A stretch of 46,749 nucleotides of DNA from Bradyrhizobium rifense (lineage in GTDB: Bacteria > Pseudomonadota > Alphaproteobacteria > Rhizobiales > Xanthobacteraceae), in the NCBI RefSeq assembly GCF_008123425.1, contig NZ_VSSS01000071.1, forward strand, positions 1-46,749, given 5' to 3'. How positions within the stretch are numbered: the stretch's first letter is position 1; each line of letters begins with the position of its first letter. Below are positions 17,626 to 25,620 of this stretch, one piece after another. The position numbers and the translations under genes were made by a program. The notes below the pieces were generated by a model that saw only the letters and a list, made by a program, of their open reading frames with translations, searched no databases and had not been told where the DNA came from.

Positions 17626-18572
17626 TTATCGCCTGCGGCCGCGCTCCAGCGTTTCCGACGGCGCCTCGCCGAACTGATCGCGATAGCCGCGGGAGAAATC
17701 GCTGAGATGCCAGAAGCCGAACGCGAGCGCGACGGCTTTGACGCTGTCGGCACCGGCAAGCAGTCGCTGGCGCACCAGCCACAAGCGACGCAGGCGCAAA
17801 TAGCGGTGCAGGCTCATGCCGCGATAGCGGCGCACGACGTCGTACATGGTTCGGACGGACAGGCCGAGCTTGCGCGCAATCTCCTCGCTGTAGATCGGCT
17901 GCGAGAGGTCGTCGGACAGCAGCGCGCGGATATCCTGGAACAGCTTGAACTGGCGCTCGTCGTTCGGCCGCTGGGTCCAGCGCGCGGGCACGACATTGGC
18001 GAACGCGGCATCGGCCGCACCGAGCAGGGACTCCTTCATCGCTGCCGCCTTCAGCGGCACCTCGGCTGCAGAGATCGGCTCGGACGCAGCCGCCAGCACA
18101 TCCCCGACCACCTTCCGCAGCCTATGCAGCGCCGAGGGACTGGTCTCGAATATCTTGAAGCTGGAGCTCGTCGCGGGCCAGCCGCGATCCCTCACCTCGG
18201 GCCGGAACACGACCGAGGCGATTTGCCGTTGCACTTCCTCGATCGTGTTGTAGGCCGCGCCGCTGCTGCCGATGACGATGACGGCGCGGTCGCGCTGCGC
18301 GCCGTTGAAGCGGATCGGGACTTCGAGGTCGTCCATCGCGAAGCCCACCGCCGTGCAATCGGCAACGAGCTGCGCGTCCACCACGCGCGGAAATGCCCGC
18401 GTCATATTCACGTCGCAGCCCGGCAATTGCAGAATGATCTGCTCGGCCGCAATCCTTCGCACGAGCGGCTGAACTCGAAATTCAGGCCGCGGATCGAACT
18501 GCGAAACTCGTCAACGTCGGAGAAACGAAATATCTTTGGCGCCAGTGCTGGCGCAGCATCACTGTTGTTCAT
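17626..18572 (-). pseudogene. AraC family regulator with a one-base frameshift near residue 35
   Basis: The C-terminal AraC domain is intact: IYSEEIARKLGLSVRTMYDVVRRYRGMSLHRYL is the first helix-turn-helix and ALAFGFWHLSDFSRGYRDQFG the second. The body is open only from 18462. Reading from an ATG at 18572 gives MNNSDAAPALAP and FRFSDVDEFRSSIRGLNFEF, a convincing N-terminal ligand-domain start, but in another frame. Restoring one base near 18469 joins ...NFEF to PLVRRIAAEQI and gives 315 residues. Two in-register halves at the right spacing argue for a recent single-base deletion or a read error. It probably activates the FMN reductase downstream (inference from spacing). Confidence 0.75.
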
Positions 18573-18872
18573 GGCAAATGAAAAACCGCGCCAGGAAACG
18601 ACGCGTGTCCGGCAATATACCGGTCTGAATTCCTCCTGTGAGCTCCCCGTTGGAGCGAAAGACTCAATCTGAGCCCATCTCGCTCAGTTGGCGAGTGTCC
18701 AATGCAAAGGACAAGCGAAGCGTTCGCCCCTGCCAAATTTCGATAACCTTTTCAGTCAAGCAAGCGGTGCGCTGATACCCCGGAGGGGCGAGGTCTCAAT
18801 TTCAAATTAACGTCTGTAGTGCGGAATGAAGGGCGTTGCTTAGTCGCATTTTATTTGAGTCAGGCCCCTGCC
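18573..18872. other. Intergenic region upstream of the DUF2336 cluster
   Basis: 300 bp between the divergent AraC and DUF2336 genes. I found no convincing gene, repeat or clear promoter. The part from about 18730 is AT-richer (for example TTTCAAATTAAC at 18800), as expected of a promoter region. A GTG at 18819 could extend the DUF2336 protein by 18 residues. Confidence 0.4.
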
Positions 18873-19991
18873 ATGATGGCAAATTCGCCTGCTGATATTC
18901 TGGGTGAATTGGAAGCGGCGGTCGCAGGCTGCCCGCTGGACCGTTGTGCTCGCATTCTTTCTGGCATTGTGCAGTTGCTCACTGGCAGCCGCGACCGATC
19001 GCAGGAACTGCTCTCCGGCGTGGTCGATGGCGTTCTGCTGCGACTGACGGAACGGGTCGAGACCAGTGCGCTGATCCAACTCAGCACCACCCTTGCCGAG
19101 CTCAAGGTGGCTCCACCGGAGACATTGCGGCGCCTTGCCTCCCACGACGACGCGGACGTGGCGTGTCCCGTGCTGCTCAAATCGCAGGCACTCTCCACGG
19201 CCGATCTCGCGGCGATCGCGGCTTCGTGCGGCGAGCGGCATCAACGCGCGATCGCGGCGCGCGACTGCATCGAGCCTGACGTGACCGAGGCGCTGATCAA
19301 GCGCGGCGAGCAAATTTGCCTGGCGCTGATCAAGAACCCCGGAACAAAATTCTCCGAGGCAGCCTACGCCGCCCTCGCCGGAGCCGACCAGGACGGCGAG
19401 ATTGCGAAGGCGCTGGTGCTACGGCCCGGCACACCAGACCTGATCGTGCGGAAGCTGCTCTCCACCCAACCCGCCAAGACAGCCGCCACCAAGACGGCGC
19501 CCGCCAAACCCAATGCCTCCGCCGTTCCTCCCGCGCAGGCAGCCGTACCGCCGCCGCCAAAGCCGCCCTCCTCGGCCGATTACGCGAGCGCGCGGCCCGA
19601 GATCGTTGCCCTCAACCGCGTCGGCAAGCTCAACGATTCCACGGTGAACCGCTTCGCGATCCGCGGCGAGACCGCCAATCTGTTCACGGCCTTGTCGGTG
19701 CTATCGGGCGCGCCGATCGAGATCGTCGAGCATGTCATGAGCGACGACGATTGCGAGGGCCTGGTGATGGCCTGCCGGGCGTCGCGCCTGAATTGGGCGA
19801 CCACGCTTGCGATCCTGAGCAATCGCAGCGGCGCCCGGCTCTCTTTTGCGCAGCGCGAGCGCGCGCAGCTGATTTTCGAAACGCTTCTGTTGTCGACCAG
19901 CCAATGGACGGTGCGCTGGGGGGAAATCGCAGCAAGCGCCAATACAAGCGATCCGGGAAATCGCGGCGCGAAAATGGGGGTTAACCGATGA
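18873..19991 (+). CDS. DUF2336 domain protein
   Basis: 372-aa cytosolic protein with the alphaproteobacterial DUF2336 organisation of helical, HEAT-like repeats. The repeats include ALIQLSTTLAELKVAPPETLRRLASHDDADVACPVL, ALSTADLAAIAASCGERHQRAIAARDCI and AYAALAGADQDGEIAKALVLRPG. A Pro/Ala/Lys-rich linker (about 205-240) joins them to a C-terminal helical half with ALSVLSGAPIEIVEHVM and WATTLAILSNR. No enzymatic motif is visible. Its stop overlaps the PilZ gene start in ATGA, so translation is coupled. An HD-GYP gene follows. The context suggests a scaffold or partner in cyclic-di-GMP signalling (inference). Start chosen at the tandem ATGs at 18873/18876. Confidence 0.85.
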   Translation: MMANSPADILGELEAAVAGCPLDRCARILSGIVQLLTGSRDRSQELLSGVVDGVLLRLTERVETSALIQLSTTLAELKVAPPETLRRLASHDDADVACPVLLKSQALSTADLAAIAASCGERHQRAIAARDCIEPDVTEALIKRGEQICLALIKNPGTKFSEAAYAALAGADQDGEIAKALVLRPGTPDLIVRKLLSTQPAKTAATKTAPAKPNASAVPPAQAAVPPPPKPPSSADYASARPEIVALNRVGKLNDSTVNRFAIRGETANLFTALSVLSGAPIEIVEHVMSDDDCEGLVMACRASRLNWATTLAILSNRSGARLSFAQRERAQLIFETLLLSTSQWTVRWGEIAASANTSDPGNRGAKMGVNR

Positions 19992-20305
19992 AATTCGATG
20001 GTCGCAAGGCGCTTCGGGTCAAGATGGACCACAAACAGGCCGTGAACCTGATGGGCTCGGACGGCACCTGGCGACGCAGCTGTAGGCTGCTCGACATCTC
20101 GCAGAGCGGCGCCAAGATCGAGGTCGAAGGCACCCTCGACGTGCTGCAAGCCAAGGAATTCTTCATGCTGCTGTCCTCGACCGGTCTCGCCTACCGGCGC
20201 TGCGAGCTGGTCTGGATCGACGGCACCATGGCCGGCGTTCACTTCATTAACAGGGACAGCAGGAAACCGGCGAGCGCGAAGGCGGACGCCGCGCCGGCCA
20301 AGTAG
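19988..20305 (+). CDS. PilZ domain cyclic-di-GMP receptor
   Basis: 105-aa stand-alone PilZ domain. Both binding motifs are intact: RKALR near the start (RxxxR) and DISQSGAKI (DxSxxG), followed by the beta-barrel strands EFFMLLSSTGLAYRRCELVWI and AGVHFI. It should therefore bind cyclic di-GMP. Its ATG overlaps the stop of the DUF2336 gene (ATGA), and the HD-GYP gene starts 57 bp downstream. A Lys/Ala-rich tail (KPASAKADAAPAK) ends the protein. Confidence 0.9.
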   Translation: MKFDGRKALRVKMDHKQAVNLMGSDGTWRRSCRLLDISQSGAKIEVEGTLDVLQAKEFFMLLSSTGLAYRRCELVWIDGTMAGVHFINRDSRKPASAKADAAPAK

Positions 20306-20362
20306 GCAAACCAGTTCAAGACATCATCAAGTTCGTTCAACTCAGTCAATTCCAGGTCACCC

Positions 20363-21475
20363 GTGCAGAACGCGCGAACCATCACCAGCCCCGTCAAAGG
20401 CGACGGCGCCATCCGGGCGGCGCAATCGGCGCGCCCCTTCGTGCATGTGCTCGCGGACACCTCCGACAAATTGTCGAGCATCTGCGCGGCGCTCGAACAG
20501 CAATTCGCCGTCGCGGGCGAACGGCTCGACGCGGAAGCCAAGCTGACGCAAATGCCGTTTGCCATCGTCGTCCGTGCGGAGCTGCGTGACGTCGACAACA
20601 TCGCGGCGATCAAGAAGCGGTCCGCCAGGCTGGCCAAGGCCACCAAGCGCATCTTCCTCGTCGAGCACTCCTCGCACGTCTGCATCTCGCAAGCCTATGC
20701 GCTCGGCGCGACGCTTGTGCTCCCCGGCCCGCTCAACAAGATCAAGCTGCTGGCGGCGCTGGCTGATCCGGCATCGGACTCGCCGGGCAGTTCGCCCCAG
20801 CCCGACAACGCCGTCGAGACCGCGGCCACCGCCATCGCGTCGATGTTCACGGCCGTCACACTTGGCCAGCCCCTTGATGTCGACGGCACCAAGGAAGCCG
20901 GACGCCAGATTGCCGACCGCATCACCCAGCACGGCCTGTCGGAATGGCTGACCACGGTACGGCGCCACCATGAGGGAACCTACCAGCACTGCCTGCTCGT
21001 GACCGGCGTTGCCATCGACTTCGGGCTCAGTCTCGGCGTTCGACGAATGGATCTGGAGCGCATGTATACGGCCGCCATGTTCCACGACATCGGCAAGGCG
21101 CAGATCCCGCTTGCGATCCTGGACAAGCCCGGCCGGCTCGATGTCGAGGAGCGCGCCATGATCGAGACGCACCCGGCGGCGGGTTACGAATTCTTGAAGA
21201 ACCACGAGAAGATCACGCCGGAAATTCTCGATGCCGTCCGACATCACCACGAATATCTCGACGGCAGTGGCTATCCGGATGCGCTGGCCAGCGAGAGCAT
21301 CAACGACATCGTGCGCATTCTCACGATCTCGGACATCTTCGCCGCGCTGATCGAACACCGGCACTATAAGCCGACGATGCCGCGCAACGAGGCCTATAAT
21401 ATTCTCTGCGGGATGACCGGAAAGCTGGAGAAGGCGCTGGTTGCATCCTTCAAGGAGGTCGCACTCTCACGCTAA
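20363..21475 (+). CDS. HD-GYP phosphodiesterase with a degenerate receiver-like N-terminus
   Basis: 370 aa from a GTG start. The C-terminal half is an HD-GYP domain: the HD pair in FHDIGKAQIPLAIL (about residues 241-242), then ETHPAAGYEFL, and HHEYLDGSGYP (about 295-304), all catalytic or metal residues present. It should hydrolyse cyclic di-GMP. Residues about 25-135 look like a receiver fold (VHVLADTSDKLSSICAALE..., KRIFLVEHSS, GATLVLPGPLNKIKLLAAL), but the phosphoacceptor Asp position is not conserved (IVVRAELRD). This suggests a phosphorylation-independent input. It is the third gene of the DUF2336-PilZ-HD-GYP cluster. Confidence 0.9.
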   Translation: MQNARTITSPVKGDGAIRAAQSARPFVHVLADTSDKLSSICAALEQQFAVAGERLDAEAKLTQMPFAIVVRAELRDVDNIAAIKKRSARLAKATKRIFLVEHSSHVCISQAYALGATLVLPGPLNKIKLLAALADPASDSPGSSPQPDNAVETAATAIASMFTAVTLGQPLDVDGTKEAGRQIADRITQHGLSEWLTTVRRHHEGTYQHCLLVTGVAIDFGLSLGVRRMDLERMYTAAMFHDIGKAQIPLAILDKPGRLDVEERAMIETHPAAGYEFLKNHEKITPEILDAVRHHHEYLDGSGYPDALASESINDIVRILTISDIFAALIEHRHYKPTMPRNEAYNILCGMTGKLEKALVASFKEVALSR

Positions 21476-21519
21476 GCGCGCGCTAAACCAGCGGGCGGGC
21501 AACGACGTCACGGGTGCGC

Positions 21520-21723
21520 CTAGTGCGTCGCCCGGTATTTGATGCGGTGCGGGATCGAGCGACAAGCCAGTCCTTCGGCGAGCAGCTTCATGTCCTCGCG
21601 CCGGCCACTGCGGACCAGCCTGCTGAACTCTTCAGGCGTAAAAGGAAGGCTGGGATCATCATCGATCGGACGCCGCATTCGCGGGCCGAAGAACCATCGA
21701 ACCAGGCTAGCCAGCCGCCGCAT
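21520..21723 (-). CDS. Small hypothetical protein
   Basis: 67 aa from the ATG at 21723, which has GAGGG seven bases upstream. The sequence begins MRRLASLVRWFFGPRMRR and continues PFTPEEFSRLVRSGRREDMKLLAEGLACR, an amphipathic basic N-terminus followed by a small helical domain. I do not recognise a family. It is convergent with the HD-GYP gene (44-bp gap). Confidence 0.55.
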   Translation of the reverse strand: MRRLASLVRWFFGPRMRRPIDDDPSLPFTPEEFSRLVRSGRREDMKLLAEGLACRSIPHRIKYRATH

Positions 21724-21857
21724 GTCAATTCCCTCGCGCCAGCAACAAACCTTTGAGTCCGGATATTGTTCCTCCTGCACGGTGGAGATTGCAAGGGGCC
21801 GTAACGAGTCCGCACGAAAAATTTCGTGAGGGAATAATCTCCTCCACCCTCTCTGTG

Positions 21858-22535
21858 TCAGTCGGCGAAACCGACGTAGCGAACGAACTCGTCATTGCCC
21901 TCGCGCTCCGAACGAACGGCATTCGCGGCAAAGTTGTCGTCGGGATAGCCCATCGCAACGCAGGTCATGATGACCTCGTCTTCCGGGATCTTCGCGACCT
22001 CGCGCACGATGTCGGAGCGCATGATGCCCTGCCCGTTGATGACAGAGCCGAGCCCGCGGTCCCAGGCCGCCAGCACGATGCCGTAGCAGAGTGCACCGAG
22101 ATCGAAATGGCAGACGGCGCCGGGATCGAGCACGCGGTCATAGGTCAGCACCAGCGAGACCGGCGCGTCGAACTGGCGGAAGCCGCGCAGCACCCAGTCC
22201 TGCCGCATCGGCTTGTCGTCGCGCGCAATCCCCATCGCGCCGAACAGCTTCTTGGCGATGTCGACCTGGCGGCTGCGATGCACGCCCTGGTACTCGCCAT
22301 GGCTGATGATGTCGCGCTTGACCTTGGCGCCACCGATCATCTCGTCCATGTTGCGGCGACGCACCTCTTCGAGCGGGCTGCCTGTGAGCACGTGAACGTG
22401 CCAGGGCTGTGTGTTCATCGACGACGGTGCGCGCTTGGCGCTCTCGATGATCGCCTCGACCACGGCGCGCGGCACCGGCTGCTGCTTGAAACCGCGCACG
22501 CTGCGGCGCGACTGGACCAGCGTTTCGAATTCCAC
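21858..22535 (-). CDS. Nitroreductase family oxidoreductase
   Basis: 225-aa FMN enzyme of the NfsB/PnbA type. FMN-contact motifs are SRRSVRGF near the N-terminus, RAPSSMNTQPWHVHV, and GLGSVINGQ at about 165; it ends with VAMGYPD...VRYVGF. It probably reduces nitroaromatics, quinones or similar compounds with NAD(P)H. The start is a GTG with a strong GGGAGGT ribosome site six bases upstream. It is divergent from the HSL-type hydrolase (143-bp gap). Confidence 0.9.
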   Translation of the reverse strand: MEFETLVQSRRSVRGFKQQPVPRAVVEAIIESAKRAPSSMNTQPWHVHVLTGSPLEEVRRRNMDEMIGGAKVKRDIISHGEYQGVHRSRQVDIAKKLFGAMGIARDDKPMRQDWVLRGFRQFDAPVSLVLTYDRVLDPGAVCHFDLGALCYGIVLAAWDRGLGSVINGQGIMRSDIVREVAKIPEDEVIMTCVAMGYPDDNFAANAVRSEREGNDEFVRYVGFAD

Positions 22536-22678
22536 CTCAGGACCTCCCTGCCCGTTCGTTCATCTGCATGACGTCTGCAACACGTCTCCGGTTGCCGATG
22601 CGACGCGCGAAATCTATGCTAACCCGCAAGCAAGACCAAGAACCCCTGTGGCCACGCCACACCCGTAAGGATCCGATC

Positions 22679-23641
22679 ATGGCCGCACCGCTCGATCCCG
22701 TCATCGCCCAGATCATTCCGTTGCTGCCGCTGCGCGATCCCACGGTGATGACGCCACAGAGCGCCCGCGATTCCTTGCGCGCACTGGCTGCCGCGCGCGC
22801 CGCCGTGCCGCCGCCGCCCGTCGATGCCGTGCAGGATATCCAGGTGAAGGGCGGCGCCGGCCCACTTGATGCACGCGTTTATCGCACCGGCAGCGCGCCC
22901 GCGCCCACTGTCGTGTTCTTCCATGGCGGCGGCTGGGTCGCGGGTGACCTCGAGACCCACGACCGACAGGCGCGCAATCTCGCGATCGAGACCGGCGCGG
23001 TCGTCGTCTCCGTCGACTATCGCCGCCCGCCGGAAACGCGCTTTCCCGGCGCCTTCGAGGACGCCTTCACGGCTACGAGCGACGTGTTCAACCGTGTCGC
23101 GGAATTTGGCGGCAATGCAAAGCGTCTTGGCGTTGCCGGTGACAGCGCCGGCGGCAATCTCGCAGCCGCCACCGCGATCGCTTGCCGCGATGCCGGCATC
23201 AAGCTCGCCGCGCAGCTGCTGGTCTATCCCGTCACCGACGTCGTGGGCTTCTATGCCGACGCACGCGAGAACGCGCGCTTTCCATCTCGTACCGAGAATG
23301 CCGACGGCTACTTCCTCTCGCGTGCGGTCATGGAATGGTTCGCCGGCCATTATCTCGCTGATGCCAGTCACGCCGCCGACTGGCGGGTCTCGCCACTGCG
23401 TGCCGCCTCACTCGCAGGCCTCGCGCCCGCGATCGTGACCACCGCCTGGTTCGATCCGCTGCGCGACGAAGGCACAGCCTATGCGCGGGCGCTGGAGACC
23501 GCCGGCGTGCGGGTGAAGCATCACGAGGGCGCCGGCCTGATCCACGGCTATTTCGGCCTCGGGGACGCCTCGGAGGTCGCCCGCGCCGAAGCGCAGCGTG
23601 CACGCGCCGATTTCAAGGCGCTGCTCGCGCGGGGGATTTGA
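22679..23641 (+). CDS. Alpha/beta hydrolase of the hormone-sensitive lipase family
   Basis: 320-aa esterase. The oxyanion-hole HGGGW motif follows VVFF. The nucleophile elbow is GDSAGGN. The catalytic Asp is in TAWFDPLRDEG and the His in LIHGYFGL. All HSL (family IV) elements are present. The ATG at 22679 was chosen for AAGGA seven bases upstream. There is no signal peptide, so it acts on short-chain esters or lactones in the cytosol. Confidence 0.92.
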   Translation: MAAPLDPVIAQIIPLLPLRDPTVMTPQSARDSLRALAAARAAVPPPPVDAVQDIQVKGGAGPLDARVYRTGSAPAPTVVFFHGGGWVAGDLETHDRQARNLAIETGAVVVSVDYRRPPETRFPGAFEDAFTATSDVFNRVAEFGGNAKRLGVAGDSAGGNLAAATAIACRDAGIKLAAQLLVYPVTDVVGFYADARENARFPSRTENADGYFLSRAVMEWFAGHYLADASHAADWRVSPLRAASLAGLAPAIVTTAWFDPLRDEGTAYARALETAGVRVKHHEGAGLIHGYFGLGDASEVARAEAQRARADFKALLARGI

Positions 23642-23696
23642 TATCGATCGTTCGAGCCGGCTGCGGCTCGTTGCTGCGCCCACCGAAGGCGAACGA

Positions 23697-24068
23697 TCAG
23701 GGTTGTCCAGGCGGGACCTCGAAGAAGCCGGTCGCCTGAACCAGGCGGCCGTCGTCGTCAAAGCGACCAAAGCTTTCGCCCTTCACGAACACCTGGCCGA
23801 GGCCGTTGTACATCGTCCAGCGAAACAGGCCCTGCTCGTGATGCACGAGATAGCTGTCATTCTTGAAATGCGCGCCGGGAAACTTGAGCTGGGATTGGGC
23901 GATGCGGGCCATCAAGGCGTCCCGCCCGTGGACCTGTGAAACGGGATCGGCATACACGCAATCCAGGGCCACGCTCTGCTCGAGCAGGCGACGGCGTTCG
24001 GTCTCATCAATCGGGCCCCACGCGGACTGATAAATATTCCAGGTTTTCAGGCGTGCTTCGTCGTTCAT
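23697..24068 (-). CDS. SnoaL/NTF2-like protein
   Basis: 123-aa single-domain protein with the cone-fold pattern of the SnoaL/NTF2 superfamily: WNIYQSAWGPIDETERRRLLEQSVALDCVYADP, VHGRDALMARI, and the closing strands FRWTMYNGLGQVFVKGESFGRFDDDGRLVQATGFF. It is possibly an isomerase, hydrolase or ligand-binding protein; the substrate is unknown. It is divergent from the TetR gene with the inverted repeat at 24103-24129 between them, so it is the probable target of that repressor. Confidence 0.8.
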   Translation of the reverse strand: MNDEARLKTWNIYQSAWGPIDETERRRLLEQSVALDCVYADPVSQVHGRDALMARIAQSQLKFPGAHFKNDSYLVHHEQGLFRWTMYNGLGQVFVKGESFGRFDDDGRLVQATGFFEVPPGQP

Positions 24069-24102
24069 AGTCCAGGTCCCGTGATGTTGCCTTCCTTGTC
24101 AT

Positions 24103-24129
24103 ATTGACATTTTTCGATTTTTTGTCAAT
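24103..24129. promoter_or_regulatory. Candidate TetR operator: inverted repeat ATTGACA-N13-TGTCAAT
   Basis: Seven-base arms are exactly complementary; the spacer is T-rich (TTTTTCGATTTTT). It lies 34 bp upstream of the SnoaL-like start and 29 bp upstream of the TetR start, the classical place for a divergent TetR operator. The left arm includes TTGACA, which could also be a -35 box. Confidence 0.65.
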
Positions 24130-24158
24130 GGTGACCGTCTGTTGATCGTGGGAGGCTC

Positions 24159-24722
24159 ATGCCCCATCCGAAGGTTTCGAAAGCGGAGCTCGCCGTTGCG
24201 GCTGCAACGGACGTATTCTCGCGTTATGGCTACGCACGCACGACGATGGGCGACATCGCCGCGCAGGCGGGAATGTCGCGGCCGGCACTTTATCTGCTCT
24301 TCCCCGACAAGGATGCCATCTTCGCGGCCGTGATCCAGAGAATGGATGAGCAGAAGCATCGCGAGATTCACGCCGCAATCGCACGGCTCGATGGCCTTCA
24401 CGCCAAGCTGCTCTACGCCTGCAAGTCCTGGGGAGCCCACGGTTTCGACCTGGCCGAGATGCATCCCGACGCGGCGGACCTGTTCGATCTGCGCTTTCGC
24501 ACCGTCCGCATGGTCTACGACAATTTTCAGATTCTGGTGGCCGATCTGATCCGCGACCAGGTGCAATCCGCCGGCATAGCGGACGAGCCGGAAGCACTGG
24601 CGCGATGCCTGGTCTTTGGCATGCGGGGGCTGCGCGAGACCGCCCGGAACGGCAAGGACATGCGGCGCCTGATCGCGGTTCAGGTTGCCATGCTGGTCAG
24701 AAGCATCGGCAGCAAGCGCTGA
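24159..24722 (+). CDS. TetR family transcriptional regulator
   Basis: 187 aa. The N-terminal DNA-binding domain has FSRYGYARTTMGDIAAQAGMSRPALYLLFPDKDAIF, with the helix-turn-helix at about residues 28-48. The C-terminal ligand domain is all-helical. GGGAGG precedes the ATG. It is divergent from the SnoaL-like gene and probably represses it and itself through the inverted repeat at 24103-24129. The ligand is unknown. Confidence 0.92.
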   Translation: MPHPKVSKAELAVAAATDVFSRYGYARTTMGDIAAQAGMSRPALYLLFPDKDAIFAAVIQRMDEQKHREIHAAIARLDGLHAKLLYACKSWGAHGFDLAEMHPDAADLFDLRFRTVRMVYDNFQILVADLIRDQVQSAGIADEPEALARCLVFGMRGLRETARNGKDMRRLIAVQVAMLVRSIGSKR

Positions 24723-24786
24723 GGTCGTTCAGTGCAGCAACTCCGGTTGAATGTCCGCCTTGCAGGGTGTCTCCTGCCCACAAAAC

Positions 24787-24954
24787 ATGACGGCCGACGG
24801 ACCTGGCAGCCCGGTCGACGTCACCCTCTATCCCGGCGCCACCCATGATTTCGACGAGCCGTCGTCGCGGCGGCAGTCGGCACCGGGGACTGAGGCGGCC
24901 ATGGACGATGCCATCGTCAAGGCCGCTGGCATCCTCGACGGCTGGAAAAAATGA
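24787..24954 (+). pseudogene. C-terminal remnant of a dienelactone hydrolase
   Basis: About 55 codons ending in TGA read VDVTLYPGATHDFDEP, then a helix AAMDDAIVKAAGILDGWKK. The YPGATHDFD block is the catalytic-His region of dienelactone hydrolase family alpha/beta hydrolases. The catalytic Cys and Asp regions are absent upstream, where the TetR gene ends. Only the last quarter of the gene survives, so it is a deletion remnant. Confidence 0.7.
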
Positions 24955-25047
24955 GGCGAGGACCGATGCCGCGCCGCGATCCTGCTTGATTGCGCCACGA
25001 TTCCGGGCTCCAATTCCCGCGCCATCTTTTGGTTTAGGGAGACACCC

Positions 25048-25296
25048 ATGATGAAGCGAATTTTCCTGGCTGCGATCGTTGCCACCTTTGCAGCTGGCTC
25101 GGCGCTTGCAGACGACACCTGCGAGAGCAAGGCAGTCGGCAAGGACGGCAAGGCGCTCGCCGGCGCGGCCAAAACCTCGTTCATGAAGAAGTGCAAGGAA
25201 GACGCCTGCACGCCGAAGGCCGTGGGCTCCGATGGCAAGGCCCTCGCCGGCGCCGCCAAGAACAGCTTCATGAAGAAGTGCGAGATGGGCGCGTAA
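25048..25296 (+). CDS. PsiF-like repeat protein, secreted
   Basis: 82 aa. The signal peptide is MMKRIFLAAIVATFAAGSALA. Two repeats follow, each with a Cys-x-(S/P)-KAVG-(K/S)DGKALAGAAK-(T/N)SFMKKC pattern (about residues 25-49 and 54-78). They match the PsiF repeat of phosphate-starvation-inducible proteins, with one Cys at each end of each repeat. AGGGAGA lies six bases upstream of the start. Function unknown; probably periplasmic. Confidence 0.85.
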   Translation: MMKRIFLAAIVATFAAGSALADDTCESKAVGKDGKALAGAAKTSFMKKCKEDACTPKAVGSDGKALAGAAKNSFMKKCEMGA

Positions 25297-25316
25297 AGGC
25301 GCTACGCGATCTACTC

Positions 25317-25455
25317 CCTCGCCCCGCTTGCGGGGCGAGGTTGGGGTGAGGGGGAGTCTCCGCAGAGAAGGCGGTAGTTGGATTCGCGGAGAGTCCCCCT
25401 CACCCGAATTTGCGCTGCGCAAATTCGACCTCTCCCCAGCAAGCGGGGCGAGGTG
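25317..25455. repeat. Compound intergenic palindrome (hairpin plus long inverted arms)
   Basis: It starts with an 11-bp perfect stem, CCTCGCCCCGC / GCGGGGCGAGG (25317-25340), directly after the PsiF-like stop, and probably terminates that transcript. The left block GGTGAGGGGGAGTCTCCGC (from 25346) is complementary to GCGGAGAGTCCCCCTCACC near 25385-25405. An inner palindrome AATTTGCG...CGCAAATT and a final GCAAGCGGGGCGAGG close the element. Elements of this form are common between genes in Bradyrhizobium and relatives (from memory). Confidence 0.7.
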
Positions 25456-25620
25456 AAGACAGACCTGTCGCCGCTCGCCGCCTCCCCGCGCGAGCCGAGC
25501 GGCCAAACGAAATCATCCGAAAACATGACAACCCTAGACAGACGCCGTCGGCTGACGGATCATGCAGTGCTGAGCGAAACGGGGCGCGTCGACAAGGCTT
25601 TCCAGCAAAAGGACGTCAAG

